The translations under genes were made by a program, and so were the position numbers. Shown piece after piece: positions 45,801 to 54,831 of a DNA stretch of 64,000 nucleotides. Below the pieces are notes generated by a model. That model was not told the DNA's origin, ran no database searches, and saw only the letters and a program-made list of their open reading frames with translations. This DNA comes from an uncultured Prevotella sp. (lineage in GTDB: Bacteria; Bacteroidota; Bacteroidia; Bacteroidales; Bacteroidaceae): assembly GCA_946614435.1 (NCBI GenBank), contig CAMOGW010000009.1, forward strand, positions 16,656 through 80,655, in the 5' to 3' direction. Within the stretch, counting starts at the first letter, position 1. Every line of letters begins with the position of its first letter.

Positions 45801-46196
45801 CCTGTCCACGCTGAAGCCCTTCTTCAGCGGTCGGTCTGTTGAAGGAATCAGTCTTCGCAGCTCAAGGGGCACATCGGCTTTGAACGTGGCTGATACGAAG
45901 TTCGTGAGTGCGCGCAGGTCGTAGCGCCAGTCCTCCGCACTGGGTAGCGGCTCGTTGCCGGCCTGTCGGGAGTGTCGGCGGGCAGTCTGTATGGCCACGC
46001 GCTCTGTCGTGCTCAGTCCGTACTGCTTGCACAGGAAATCCACCTGCGAGAACAAGTTGCCAAAGGCACCGCCGTGATGGCGCGTACCCTCACTGCAGCA
46101 CAGCATGAGCAGCTGGTGCATGCGTTGCAGTCCTTCAGCCGACGGCTCTTCGCGAGCCAGTTCTATGCAGATGTCGAATAGTTCTCTTGCTTCCAT
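42837..46196 (-). CDS. Dna2-like nuclease-helicase (PD-(D/E)XK + SF1 helicase)
   Basis: LQGRVDMMTSDLRLLVEQKSG nuclease motif; LVGPPGTGKTSQALRFIV Walker A; AIVDEASQILEP; VERYQGSQRDVIVYSF; NVAMTRARRQLI. Confidence 0.88.
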   Translation of the reverse strand: MEARELFDICIELAREEPSAEGLQRMHQLLMLCCSEGTRHHGGAFGNLFSQVDFLCKQYGLSTTERVAIQTARRHSRQAGNEPLPSAEDWRYDLRALTNFVSATFKADVPLELRRLIPSTDRPLKKGFSVDRKYLRCIVRSWDDKVISVSTEEGVLSVDYGSTDGGRDLSYLQRMLRENMQLNLLDSHARESDGTLVPRFIIVEPDFLLDISSVAACFTNYGHHPLLYTVNRLKARPNTQAILLGNFAGTALDDLVNDPTGATTAKSLKRSFREQALRFSTCQGFNAQQFKADAEMQVNNLRNTVSELFEKEGFDRKKALLEPSFVCERLGLQGRVDMMTSDLRLLVEQKSGRNMKIERQSHDPHGMQREDHYVQLLLYYGILRYNFGRTDQSVDIRLLYSRYPVGQGLLSVNYYRQLFAEALKLRNQIVATELLIAREGFGRIIPLLSPSVIYKGVKPDSYFNQYVLPEIQGLEGELAALSPVERAYYERMMTFVYREQVCQKLGTPDQWLQHNSGSSADLWQQPITQKQEAGSIYARLSIAKQERSVSNGGYDLITLSTEPTDTDVKNFRRGDMVYLYAYEERKGVPDVRTSILYKGTLDEISNHQLVVRLNDGQQNDDIFKPHDGRFWAVEHGGSDLTTSSCLRSLHQFITAPAPPHGQRDKKALLLGQRPPEADATLRLSRQYSATYDALIEKAMQARDYFLLVGPPGTGKTSQALRFIVAEELERGRRMQAAKPSILLTAYTNRAVDEICAMLSSEDLPYLRIGNKAVCDPRFRSHLLEESLTGTLRLDSIREHISSAPIIVGTTSMLQSRQELFQLKHFTLAIVDEASQILEPNIIGLLARPQIERFILVGDHKQLPAVVQQDASMTRIDEPCLRAIGLSDCRQSLFERLLNWERQCRRTQFIGTLDHQGRMHPEVAQFPCTHFYADEQLKPVPLPHQLEERLGYELASEEPLDDVLKKQRIVFLDTKEQQEAALVARIISRIHRFYGDRFNPDTTLGVIVPYRHQIGLIRQELEQYATPCLFDVSIDTVERYQGSQRDVIVYSFTVSHRYQLDFLTASTISENGQTIDRKLNVAMTRARRQLIMTGRASLLSHVPLFKEIIDAYKIQDLPPF

Positions 46197-46399
46197 TTCA
46201 TCTTCTTTTCTGAGACCGCGCATCGGTCGTGTCCCGACCGCGCCGTAGTCTCATTCGTCCTACAAAATTACGAAATAAAGCTGACATACCTGCCATTTTG
46301 CATATTTTCTTTTGAAATGCTCATTGTTTGTGAAACTTTTTTATAAATTTGCACCCAAATGAAAAGTGAGAATGAATAATTTTGCTTAATTTTGTACCT

Positions 46400-47443
46400 A
46401 TGCCCTACCAACAAATACCACGCAATCGTCCTATAACAACACTTCTCAAGTGGTTTAGCGATAAAAAGAGCGGAAAAGTTACTGATGCTCGCAAGGAAAT
46501 CCAGAGACGCTTTGACTATTTGGACTGGAGAGACCAGAAACGTATCATTCTTGCATTTTTCCAATCGGGCAAGAGCGACAGAGAATGGGCTTATGGTAAA
46601 ATATACCGCCAGTGGGATGACTGCTATTTGGAACCTGTTAAGGCTCTTTGGGAGAAGTATCACGAGAATGTATGTGCATGGTCAGTCGTCCAGCATTTTC
46701 CAATTGAGTATGTAAGACAGAATGCCGCTCTACTCGAAGAAGTCAACGGATATTACCATCTTTGTCAACGACTTGCAGAAGATGCGACATACCAAATAGA
46801 CAAATCAAAGCTACGCAACAAGGAGTATCTGCTTGTTATGCTCAATACCCATCGAAAGGTAAACGAAGAAGAAGCCAAGGACATCTTCTTTGAATCGCTT
46901 CATAATTGTTGCATGACCTACCCAGAATGGCTTTTCAGAGCTCGTCGCAAAAGTAGAGGTGAGGCTTTCAGCGTAGAGGATATAGAACACATGAGGTCTC
47001 TCATATATATTATCAGTCTTTTGGGACTCGATGACGTTGTTGAGTTTATTGAGGATTGGAATGAGCATGCAATGTTTACGATGTATCATTGCGAGGAACT
47101 AAACGGATTAGACAAAGAGGCCATCAGCGACGATGAATATCATGACAAGCGTGTTGCTATTGGTCTTAAATACCTATACCTTGCGTTAGATGATAAATAC
47201 AAGAAGCCTACGGATGAATTGCCTTTCAAGAGACTTAGTGAAACTGTAGAGCGGATAGGCAAGGCACAGCTCCGAAACAAGTCTGAAAAGCCTGCACCGG
47301 AGAATGATGAATACAAGAATAGCCCTGATGCACCAGAGATTTTGGATGAAATGATGGCAAAAAATCCTGCAATAGCGAAACTCGTTAGTTCGTTTACACT
47401 GTCAGACAACCAGGAAACAATAAAAGAAGATTTACCTTTCTAA
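46400..47443 (+). CDS. Conserved hypothetical protein
   Basis: ATG at 46400 (MPYQQIPRNRPITTLLKWF...) 5 nt after a TAATTTTG box; 347 aa. Confidence 0.75.
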   Translation: MPYQQIPRNRPITTLLKWFSDKKSGKVTDARKEIQRRFDYLDWRDQKRIILAFFQSGKSDREWAYGKIYRQWDDCYLEPVKALWEKYHENVCAWSVVQHFPIEYVRQNAALLEEVNGYYHLCQRLAEDATYQIDKSKLRNKEYLLVMLNTHRKVNEEEAKDIFFESLHNCCMTYPEWLFRARRKSRGEAFSVEDIEHMRSLIYIISLLGLDDVVEFIEDWNEHAMFTMYHCEELNGLDKEAISDDEYHDKRVAIGLKYLYLALDDKYKKPTDELPFKRLSETVERIGKAQLRNKSEKPAPENDEYKNSPDAPEILDEMMAKNPAIAKLVSSFTLSDNQETIKEDLPF

Positions 47444-47453
47444 GACTCGGCTT

Positions 47454-47615
47454 ATGACAATTTCTGAAATTGATGCCCGCCTCCAAAAGATTTGGAAGGA
47501 ATATGACTTGGAACCAGAAATTAAGGAAAGAGGCTTCGCATTTGCAGAGCCAAAAAGGGCAGAATTACGTCCTACAGCGGAATTGTTGTATAGTATTCTT
47601 GACGGTATGATATAG
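47454..47615 (+). CDS. 53-aa hypothetical protein
   Basis: MTISEIDARLQKIWKEYDLEPEIKERGFAFAEPKRAELRPTAELLYSILDGMI*; starts 11 nt after the preceding stop codon. Confidence 0.5.
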   Translation: MTISEIDARLQKIWKEYDLEPEIKERGFAFAEPKRAELRPTAELLYSILDGMI

Positions 47616-47747
47616 CTATTTGACCAAGTGACTATTCATAAACCAAGGGGTGCTGAGTAATTACAAGGACTGGCTGTCTTTTCAATTTATGTTAAATTGA
47701 CTTTTGAAATTTGGCAGGACCGCATGGAATGCTTACTTTTGCACCCT

Positions 47748-48254
47748 ATGAAAGCTTTTCGTATATTTTTTATCATGGTTTTCGCCGCTATCGCTACCTC
47801 GGTTTCGGCACAGCGACGGCTCGTGGTGGCCGATGTGGAGACACTCCTTCCCGTTGGCGGGGCCAATGTGGTGAGCAAGGACAGTTCTGTAGTGGCCGAT
47901 TCGCTGGGATGGTTCACCGTGTCGGACAGCACCAAGACGCTGGTGCTCTCACATGTCAATTATGAAAGCCGCATCGTCAATCTCTCTGAAGTGCGCGACA
48001 CCGTCTATCTTATCTCTAAGCTGCTGAGCGTGGAGGGAGTCGTGGTGTTCGGACATGGGAAGAATGCCGACAGGCTGAAAGAACTGAAGAAACGTCTGAC
48101 CATTGACAAGACGGAACGACAGCTGATGACGGCTGATCCCAGCAGGGGAATAGACTTGCTGGGACTGCTCAACTACGTGACACCACGCAAGTGGCGCAAG
48201 AAGAGCAAGCAGCAGAAAAAAGCTGAACTCAGAGAGAAGCTCGACGAATATTGA
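47748..48254 (+). CDS. Secreted carboxypeptidase-regulatory-like protein
   Basis: Signal peptide MKAFRIFFIMVFAAIATSVSAQ; VVADVETLLPVGGANVVSKDSSVVADSLGWFTV. Confidence 0.75.
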   Translation: MKAFRIFFIMVFAAIATSVSAQRRLVVADVETLLPVGGANVVSKDSSVVADSLGWFTVSDSTKTLVLSHVNYESRIVNLSEVRDTVYLISKLLSVEGVVVFGHGKNADRLKELKKRLTIDKTERQLMTADPSRGIDLLGLLNYVTPRKWRKKSKQQKKAELREKLDEY

Positions 48255-48264
48255 TTCTTGATTT

Positions 48265-49080
48265 CTATGACTCCGTCACGCGGACGCTGAGGGTGCGTTC
48301 ATCAAACGTGATGCCCTCACGCTCCACAAAGCACGACAGAGTTCCGGCATCGGCCAGCTGGCGCGGGGTTCCCACGCTGAGCTGGCCTTTTTCCATGAGC
48401 CACAGTGTGTCGGCCACTTGCAGGGCCAGCTCCAGGTCGTGAGTTGACATGAATATGGTCTTCTGCATGGTTCGGGCCAGTCGGCGCAGTAGTTGCATCA
48501 CTTCCACCTTCGACGGGAAATCGAGGAAGGCCGTCGGTTCGTCCAGGAAGATGACGGGCGTCTGCTGAGCCAGGGCCTTGGCTATCATCACCTTCTGGCG
48601 CTCACCGTCGCTCAGTGTGTCAACCAGTCGTTCTCTGAGTTCACTCACTCCCACCAGCGCAATGCTCTCATCTACCATCTGTAGGTCGCTCTCTGAGAGC
48701 ATGCCCCAGAATCCGGTGTAAGGCGAGCGCCCCAGTCCCACGAGTTCGCGCACGGTCATGTTCTTCACGTCGGGCTTCTCGGTCAGCACCACGCCAATGA
48801 TTCGGCTCAGCTGTTTGTCGGTATAGGAGCTGAGAGCTACGCGCTTCCCGTCGGTGTTCATCCATATTTCGCCCTCCAGCTTCGGCTGAAAAGCGGCCAG
48901 TGTGCGCAGCAAGGTCGATTTGCCCACGCCGTTCGATCCCAACAGACAGGTCAGCTCGCCCTGTCGGATTTCGGCATTCAGATGGCTGGCCACGACCTTG
49001 GCGTTGCCTTTCTGCCGATAGCCTATGCTCAGCTGTTCAAGAGTGATGGTGGGATGGTTCATCTTTGTCTCTATACTCAT
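48265..49080 (-). CDS. ABC transporter ATP-binding protein (FecCD/siderophore type)
   Basis: LLGSNGVGKSTLLRTLA, LSDGERQKVMIAKALAQ, VIFLDEPTAFLD. Confidence 0.92.
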   Translation of the reverse strand: MSIETKMNHPTITLEQLSIGYRQKGNAKVVASHLNAEIRQGELTCLLGSNGVGKSTLLRTLAAFQPKLEGEIWMNTDGKRVALSSYTDKQLSRIIGVVLTEKPDVKNMTVRELVGLGRSPYTGFWGMLSESDLQMVDESIALVGVSELRERLVDTLSDGERQKVMIAKALAQQTPVIFLDEPTAFLDFPSKVEVMQLLRRLARTMQKTIFMSTHDLELALQVADTLWLMEKGQLSVGTPRQLADAGTLSCFVEREGITFDERTLSVRVTES

Positions 49081-49249
49081 TTTTTTTTGCATGCAAAGGT
49101 ACGATTAAGTGAGCGCAAAACAAAAGAACGCATTCTTTTTTTTTGCCGGGCATGAACGACTTCGTGGGATTTGTCCAACAAAGTTGGCTGTATCTTGTCT
49201 ATTTCTGAGAGTTTTTGTGTATTTTTGCATTCAGAAACCGAAAACAAAC

Positions 49250-51961
49250 ATGGAGTTCAACAGAGAGCAACAGGAAGTGATTCAGGCATCGGGTGGGGTG
49301 CATCTGGTGCTGGCTCCTCCGGGATGTGGCAAGACGGCCGTGCTGGCCGAACGAATCGTATGGGCACGTAGGCAGGGCGTAGCCTTTCAGGACATGGCCT
49401 GTCTTACGTTTACCAACCGTGCGGCACGGGGCATGCGCGACCGCATTACCGGGCGGATGGAACAGCTCGAAAGCGGAGCGGCGCAGAGCAGCACACTCAC
49501 CGAAGGACTGGGCGAGCTCTTCGTGGGCAATGTGCATCGCTTCTGTTCACAGTTCCTGTTCCAGCAGGGCATCGTGCCGGAGCAGTCAGCCGTTATCGAC
49601 ACCGATACGAGCTTCAGTATTCTGGCCGACTATCTGGGCGAGGATGAGCTTGCCGTGCTGGGCGACAACAAGCAGCGGCAGCGCTATTCGCAGATCATCA
49701 ACCTGCAGCATCTCATGTATCAGTGCGAGCATCACCATCCGCATGAGCTCATCGTGCATCGCGATGCCTTGCCCCCACGATTGTTGAAGGAGCTCTGTCT
49801 GGCTTTCCATTTAGACTATACGCAGGAAGCTTCTATCGAGCTCTATCGCCATGCCGACCACTATCGCTCCGCGACTCCCCAGACAAGTGAGGAGGCGAAT
49901 CTCTTGAGCCCGGAAGCCTTCCGCCTGCTCACTTCTCTTTATGCCGCCTCCCAATACGAGGCTTACAAGCAGCGCAACGACCTCCTCGATTTCGAGGACC
50001 TGCTCCTCTTCACCTACGACACTCTCTCCTCGTCAGTTTCCTCCCCATCGGCTTCTCCTTCTGATGATGATGCGACACCATCGCATCCCCGTTTTTCCTG
50101 GATTCAGGTCGATGAGGTGCAAGACCTGAATCCCTTGCAACTGGCCATCATCGATCTCTTCACCGCCCCAGGAGCCACGGTTGTCTATTTGGGCGACCCT
50201 CAGCAGGCCATCTTCTCCTTCATGGGGGCGAAGACCGACACGCTGGAGCAACTTCGGCAGCGGGCTGGCGCGCAGGGCTTCCATAATTTCTATCACAACT
50301 ACCGTTCCCCTAAATACTTGCTTGATGTGTTCAATGTCTATGCCGAGCGACAGCTGGGCATAGCACCCGAGCTGTTGCCCTCTACGCAGAACCTCACGGA
50401 GCAGCGGCCCGGCGACCTGTTCCTCTCCGACAGCCACAACAACATTGACGAGCTGAACCTCGTGGCGCGCATGGTGCGCCGCCTCTACGAAGCCTATCCC
50501 GACGAGTCGGTGGCTGTGGTCGTAGCCTTCAACAGCGATGCCGATGAACTGAGCCTCGCGCTGGCCGACGTGCCGCACTTCAAGGTGTCAGGCACCGATC
50601 TCTTCTCTACGCCCGATGTGCGCCTGCTGCTGGCCCATCTCTCCGTCGTGGCAATGGAGCACAACTTCATTGCGTGGTCGCAGCTGTTCGTAGGACTGCG
50701 TGTGTATGGCTCGCAGTCGTCGGCCCGGCAGTTTGTGCGCCAGCTCATGCAGCGCTCCATTTCGCCCGTCGATTTCCTCTGTTATGAGGACTCCACCTAT
50801 TTGGCTGAGTTCGTGACGGCTTATGCGCAGCACGACTTTGTCGTCTTCGACACCGAGACCACGGGGCTCAGCGTGTTCGACGACGATGTGGTGCAGATAG
50901 CAGCCATCCGCGTTCGCAACGGAGAGGTGGTCGGTGAGCTCAACCTCTTCATTGAGACCGACCGTGAGATTCCGGCTATGCTGGGCGACGTGCCGAATCC
51001 GCTCGTTGAGGAGTATGCCCGACAGCCTCATTTGACCCACGCTGAGGCTTTGCAGCGATTTGTCGATTTTGCACGCGATTGCGACATACTGGGCCACAAC
51101 GCCACCTACGACTATCAGATCATGGAGCACAACATGCTTCGCTATGCCCCCCAGCTCTCCATGAAGGCGCTATGGCCTGTCTATTACGACTCGCTGAAGC
51201 TCATTCGCCTGTTGCGCCCTCGTCTGCGAAGCTATAAGCTGAAGTTCCTGCTCGAGGAGCTGAGGCTGGAGGGCCAGAACTCCCACTTGGCCAACGACGA
51301 CATCATGGCCACGCTCAGCCTCGTTGACTATTGCTATCGGCTGGGCAGCCAACAGCTCGACGAGCAGCGCCGCTTCATCACGCATCACCGCACCATCATC
51401 GAGAAGTTCCGCAGTCTCTATGCCGACCTCTACCATCATGCTGTGGCGCAGCTCTATGAGCCTACTGCCGAGCCGGCCCTGGTCGTGGCGCTGAACCATG
51501 CCTATAACAGTCTGCGCGAGATGCACCGGATGGGCGACATCCCCAAGTTTCGGTATATAAAGCGATATATAGAGATGGACATGCTCACGCCCGAGAGCGG
51601 ACGGTCGCTGGCCGAGCAGCTGAGCCATCATCTGCAAGACCTTACCACCCTGAAGGAGGCCGACCTGTGCGGAGCCGCGAGCATGCAGGACCGCGTGTTC
51701 ATCTCTACCGTCCACAAGGCCAAGGGACTGGAGTTCGACAATGTCATCGTGTTCGATGCGGTCGAAGGAAAATATCCCAGTGCCTTTGCCGATACCACGG
51801 AGAAGAACGATGAAGAGGCCCGCAAGTTCTATGTGGCCATCTCGCGTGCCCGTCGCCGGCTCATCGTCACCTATTGCCACAACAGTCAGAGCAACTGGGG
51901 ACGGTGGTATCCCAAGCAGCTGACTCCCTACATGCAGTCGGTAGCCCACTTTTTCCGATAA
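49250..51961 (+). CDS. UvrD-like SF1 helicase with internal DnaQ-like exonuclease domain
   Basis: LAPPGCGKTAVLAERI, QVDEVQDLNPLQLAI, internal VVFDTETTGLSVFDDDVVQIAAIRV...DILGHNATYDYQIMEHNM, C-terminal ISTVHKAKGLEFDNVIV, VAISRARRRLIV. Confidence 0.9.
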   Translation: MEFNREQQEVIQASGGVHLVLAPPGCGKTAVLAERIVWARRQGVAFQDMACLTFTNRAARGMRDRITGRMEQLESGAAQSSTLTEGLGELFVGNVHRFCSQFLFQQGIVPEQSAVIDTDTSFSILADYLGEDELAVLGDNKQRQRYSQIINLQHLMYQCEHHHPHELIVHRDALPPRLLKELCLAFHLDYTQEASIELYRHADHYRSATPQTSEEANLLSPEAFRLLTSLYAASQYEAYKQRNDLLDFEDLLLFTYDTLSSSVSSPSASPSDDDATPSHPRFSWIQVDEVQDLNPLQLAIIDLFTAPGATVVYLGDPQQAIFSFMGAKTDTLEQLRQRAGAQGFHNFYHNYRSPKYLLDVFNVYAERQLGIAPELLPSTQNLTEQRPGDLFLSDSHNNIDELNLVARMVRRLYEAYPDESVAVVVAFNSDADELSLALADVPHFKVSGTDLFSTPDVRLLLAHLSVVAMEHNFIAWSQLFVGLRVYGSQSSARQFVRQLMQRSISPVDFLCYEDSTYLAEFVTAYAQHDFVVFDTETTGLSVFDDDVVQIAAIRVRNGEVVGELNLFIETDREIPAMLGDVPNPLVEEYARQPHLTHAEALQRFVDFARDCDILGHNATYDYQIMEHNMLRYAPQLSMKALWPVYYDSLKLIRLLRPRLRSYKLKFLLEELRLEGQNSHLANDDIMATLSLVDYCYRLGSQQLDEQRRFITHHRTIIEKFRSLYADLYHHAVAQLYEPTAEPALVVALNHAYNSLREMHRMGDIPKFRYIKRYIEMDMLTPESGRSLAEQLSHHLQDLTTLKEADLCGAASMQDRVFISTVHKAKGLEFDNVIVFDAVEGKYPSAFADTTEKNDEEARKFYVAISRARRRLIVTYCHNSQSNWGRWYPKQLTPYMQSVAHFFR

Positions 51962-52005
51962 AAACTCAAATGAATCAAACCATTAATAACTAAACAATAA
52001 CGATT

Positions 52006-52623
52006 ATGAAAGTATTACTGATCAATGGAAGTCCGAAAGAAAACGGCAACACCTTCCTCTCACTGAGCGAAGTGGCTAAGACTCTGAACGAAGAAGGCAT
52101 CGACACCGAGATTGTCAGCATCGGCAAGAAGGCGGTGCAGGGCTGTATTGCCTGCGGCATGTGTGGCCGACTGGGGAAGTGTACCTTCCGCGATGAGCTT
52201 TACACTAAGATATGGAGCATCGTCAAGGATGGCATCGACGGCTTGGTTGTTGGCTCTCCCGTCTATTACGGCGGTCCCAACGGTTCGCTCTGTGCTTTGC
52301 TCGACCGCGTGTTCTATTCGCTCGGTCCCGACCTCCAGTTCAAGCCCGGTGCCAGTGTCGTAGTCTGCCGTCGTGGTGGTGCCTCTGCCGCCTTCGACCG
52401 TTTGAACAAGTACTTCACGATGATGAACATGCCGCTTGTCACCTCTCAGTATTGGAACATGGTCTATGGGCAGACCCCCGGTCAGGCCGCACAAGACGAG
52501 GAGGGCATGCAGACCATGCGCACCCTTGGCCGCAACATGGCATGGATGATTAAGAAGCTGAACGCCCGTGAGGAGGGCCATCCCGAACTGGAGCAGCGCG
52601 TCTGGACCAACTTCATTCACTGA
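52006..52623 (+). CDS. NADPH-dependent FMN reductase / flavodoxin-like
   Basis: LLINGSPKENGNTFLSL, GCIACGMC, GSPVYYGGPNGSL. Confidence 0.9.
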   Translation: MKVLLINGSPKENGNTFLSLSEVAKTLNEEGIDTEIVSIGKKAVQGCIACGMCGRLGKCTFRDELYTKIWSIVKDGIDGLVVGSPVYYGGPNGSLCALLDRVFYSLGPDLQFKPGASVVVCRRGGASAAFDRLNKYFTMMNMPLVTSQYWNMVYGQTPGQAAQDEEGMQTMRTLGRNMAWMIKKLNAREEGHPELEQRVWTNFIH

Positions 52624-52637
52624 GGTTGTCTGAAACT

Positions 52638-52670
52638 AATTCAGCCGTCGATTGACGGCTGAATTCTTAT
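52638..52670. terminator. Hairpin terminator
   Basis: AATTCAGCCGT-cgattg-ACGGCTGAATT immediately after the FMN reductase. Confidence 0.7.
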
Positions 52671-52955
52671 TGGGTCCTGAGGTTCTAAAATTTTTTTGTT
52701 GCATCTTTTTCTATATATAGATGCATCCCCACATCCCCATTAGGCGCAGGTCTGCAAGTGCAAAGATAGGAAAGATTTTACGAACGAACAAGAAAATGCC
52801 CGGAAATTTCTCGGCGACGAGAAACTTTCGGGCAATTTTGTAGGACATCCTTGAATTTTCCCCTTGGTTTTATTGTATGCCTCTTGTGAGGCATAGGCAT
52901 CAGAAAGACTTATTAAAGCCTTGTTTCAGATGGTCAGTTTGATAGTGTATAGGGG

Positions 52956-53357
52956 TTAGAGTTTGGCAAGCAGTTGATTGTATGTCAGAATTGGTATGCC
53001 TTTATGATTTTTAAGGTCGGTGAGGTCTTTGTCGCCGCTGACGATGTAGTCCACGGGAACACTTTCTGCCATCGAAAGGAGGTAGAGGTCTTTCGGGTCG
53101 CGGATATCGGACTTGGCCTTGATGGTGATGTCGGTGAAGAAGCAGACGTCATAGACCATTTCGAAGAAGTAATATCGTGTCTCGTCAGAGATGAGCTTGT
53201 CGAACTTTTTGCGTGCTATGACGCGACGGATTTCGTCAAGCTCCTGCTCGCAGATATAGACTTTCACGTCGTGACGGCACAGCACATCGGCCAGCGACGA
53301 GAGCCGCTTGCCTATCATGAACGAAATCCAAAGGTTGGTGTCGAATAGAATCTTCAT
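52956..53357 (-). CDS. PIN-domain toxin
   Basis: KILFDTNLWISFMIGKRL; DPKDLYLLSMAESVPVDYIVSGDKDL. Confidence 0.85.
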   Translation of the reverse strand: MKILFDTNLWISFMIGKRLSSLADVLCRHDVKVYICEQELDEIRRVIARKKFDKLISDETRYYFFEMVYDVCFFTDITIKAKSDIRDPKDLYLLSMAESVPVDYIVSGDKDLTDLKNHKGIPILTYNQLLAKL

Positions 53358-53593
53358 TCTCCGTAGCGCACTGCGTTTACTTCAGCCTGAATATCCTCGT
53401 CAGTCATTTGTGGGGATTTCGGACATGAATTCTCGCCTTGCGAGTGTCCTTCTGCCGAGCGGATGAACCGTTCTACTGACGTGCGACGCTTGCGCATCGT
53501 CCAGCCCATTCGCTGAGCCAGTGTCTCAATAAGGGCTGCATCCTGAACGGGAACTGATAATACTAAATCTTCCATATCGTTGCTCCTTTTCAA
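53354..53593 (-). CDS. Antitoxin partner of PIN toxin
   Basis: 79 aa, stop overlaps the toxin start. Confidence 0.7.
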   Translation of the reverse strand: MKRSNDMEDLVLSVPVQDAALIETLAQRMGWTMRKRRTSVERFIRSAEGHSQGENSCPKSPQMTDEDIQAEVNAVRYGE

Positions 53594-53798
53594 TTACAAT
53601 GTTTACATATAGAAAATGTATAACAGGAATAAGTAAATCAAAGAACCGTTGTTTGAACGGTTTCGGGGTCAAAGGTACAAAATGTTTGTGAATTACGAGC
53701 CGTTTGCGCGTTAAAATTGCAAAATGGCGGACGAAAGTGTTTGCGAAAGTATTGCCAGATCATTGAACGCTTTTCTGGGGAGTGAATGACTTGAGTGA

Positions 53799-53912
53799 CG
53801 GGGTGATTTAGGTCATTTCAGAATAAGCAGCTATAGCGGATTATATAATCGGCTGCAGCGGACTATATAATCCGCTATAGCTGCTTATTCTGAAATGACC
53901 TAAATCACCCCG
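53799..53912. repeat. Long intergenic perfect palindrome, copy 2
   Basis: 49-bp perfect arms (53799-53847 and 53864-53912) around a 16-nt centre ATCGGCTGCAGCGGAC. Confidence 0.95.
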
Positions 53913-54111
53913 GGAAATATGATGATAGCCCCCATGAGAAGGCATGGATTACCCCGTTGTTTTGCAGCAGACTTTGCAGCAGACTACAAAATTTTTGTTT
54001 TTGGTTGCAATTTTAATGAGATTATCCCTTTTTTTAAGTACCTTTGCCGCCGCCTTTGGAAAAAAAGAGTAATTGGAGCTGAAGACAGGCTCTTCGAAGG
54101 CGATTATTGAT

Positions 54112-54831
54112 ATGGGCAACAGAACAGACGATATACTTCACGGATTGCGTGACGGGTTCCCGATAGGGTTGGGCTACTTTGCCGTAGCCTTCTCGTTGGG
54201 CATTATCGCATCAAAGGCAGGACTGACTGCACCTGAAGGTTTCCTGAACAGTTTTTTCACCCGTGCCTCGGCAGGAGAGTATGGCGTTTACACTTTGGTA
54301 GCGGCTCAGGCTGCTTATGCCGAGGTGGTGGCGATGTGCCTGGTTGCCAATCTGCGCTATATGCTCATGAGTGCAGCACTCTCACAGAAGATAGCCCCCG
54401 GCACTTCCAGACTTCACCGCTTGCTGATGGCTTGTTGCATCACAGACGAAGTGTTTGGCATCTCCATTGCTCATCCTGGCTATACACCGCCGGCCTATAC
54501 CTATTCGGCATCGCTCATTTCAACACTGTTATGGGCCTCTGGATGTGCTGTCGGTATCATGGCAGGTGGACTGTTGGCTCCGAATATGATTACCGCTCTG
54601 AGCATGTCGCTCTATGGAATGTTTCTTGCCATCATCATTCCACCGGCCCGTCACGACAAGAATGTGCTCTATGCCCTCTTGGCCAGTTTTGCGCTCAGTG
54701 GCCTGTTCGCCGTGGTGCCTTTTGTTTCGGAGTGGGGCAGTGGTGTTCGCACCGTTGTGCTGACCGTTGTCATCTCCGCCGTTGCCGCATGGCTGAAACC
54801 TATAAATATCGAAGCCGATGAATCAGCATAG
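54112..54831 (+). CDS. azlC: AzlC-family permease
   Basis: DGFPIGLGYFAVAFSLGIIASKAGL; overlaps azlD. Confidence 0.9.
   Translation: MGNRTDDILHGLRDGFPIGLGYFAVAFSLGIIASKAGLTAPEGFLNSFFTRASAGEYGVYTLVAAQAAYAEVVAMCLVANLRYMLMSAALSQKIAPGTSRLHRLLMACCITDEVFGISIAHPGYTPPAYTYSASLISTLLWASGCAVGIMAGGLLAPNMITALSMSLYGMFLAIIIPPARHDKNVLYALLASFALSGLFAVVPFVSEWGSGVRTVVLTVVISAVAAWLKPINIEADESA

Noticed and set aside
53961-53986. Short direct repeat TTGCAGCAGACT x2 near azlC
   Set aside because: Two 12-bp copies only, no further structure; likely incidental.
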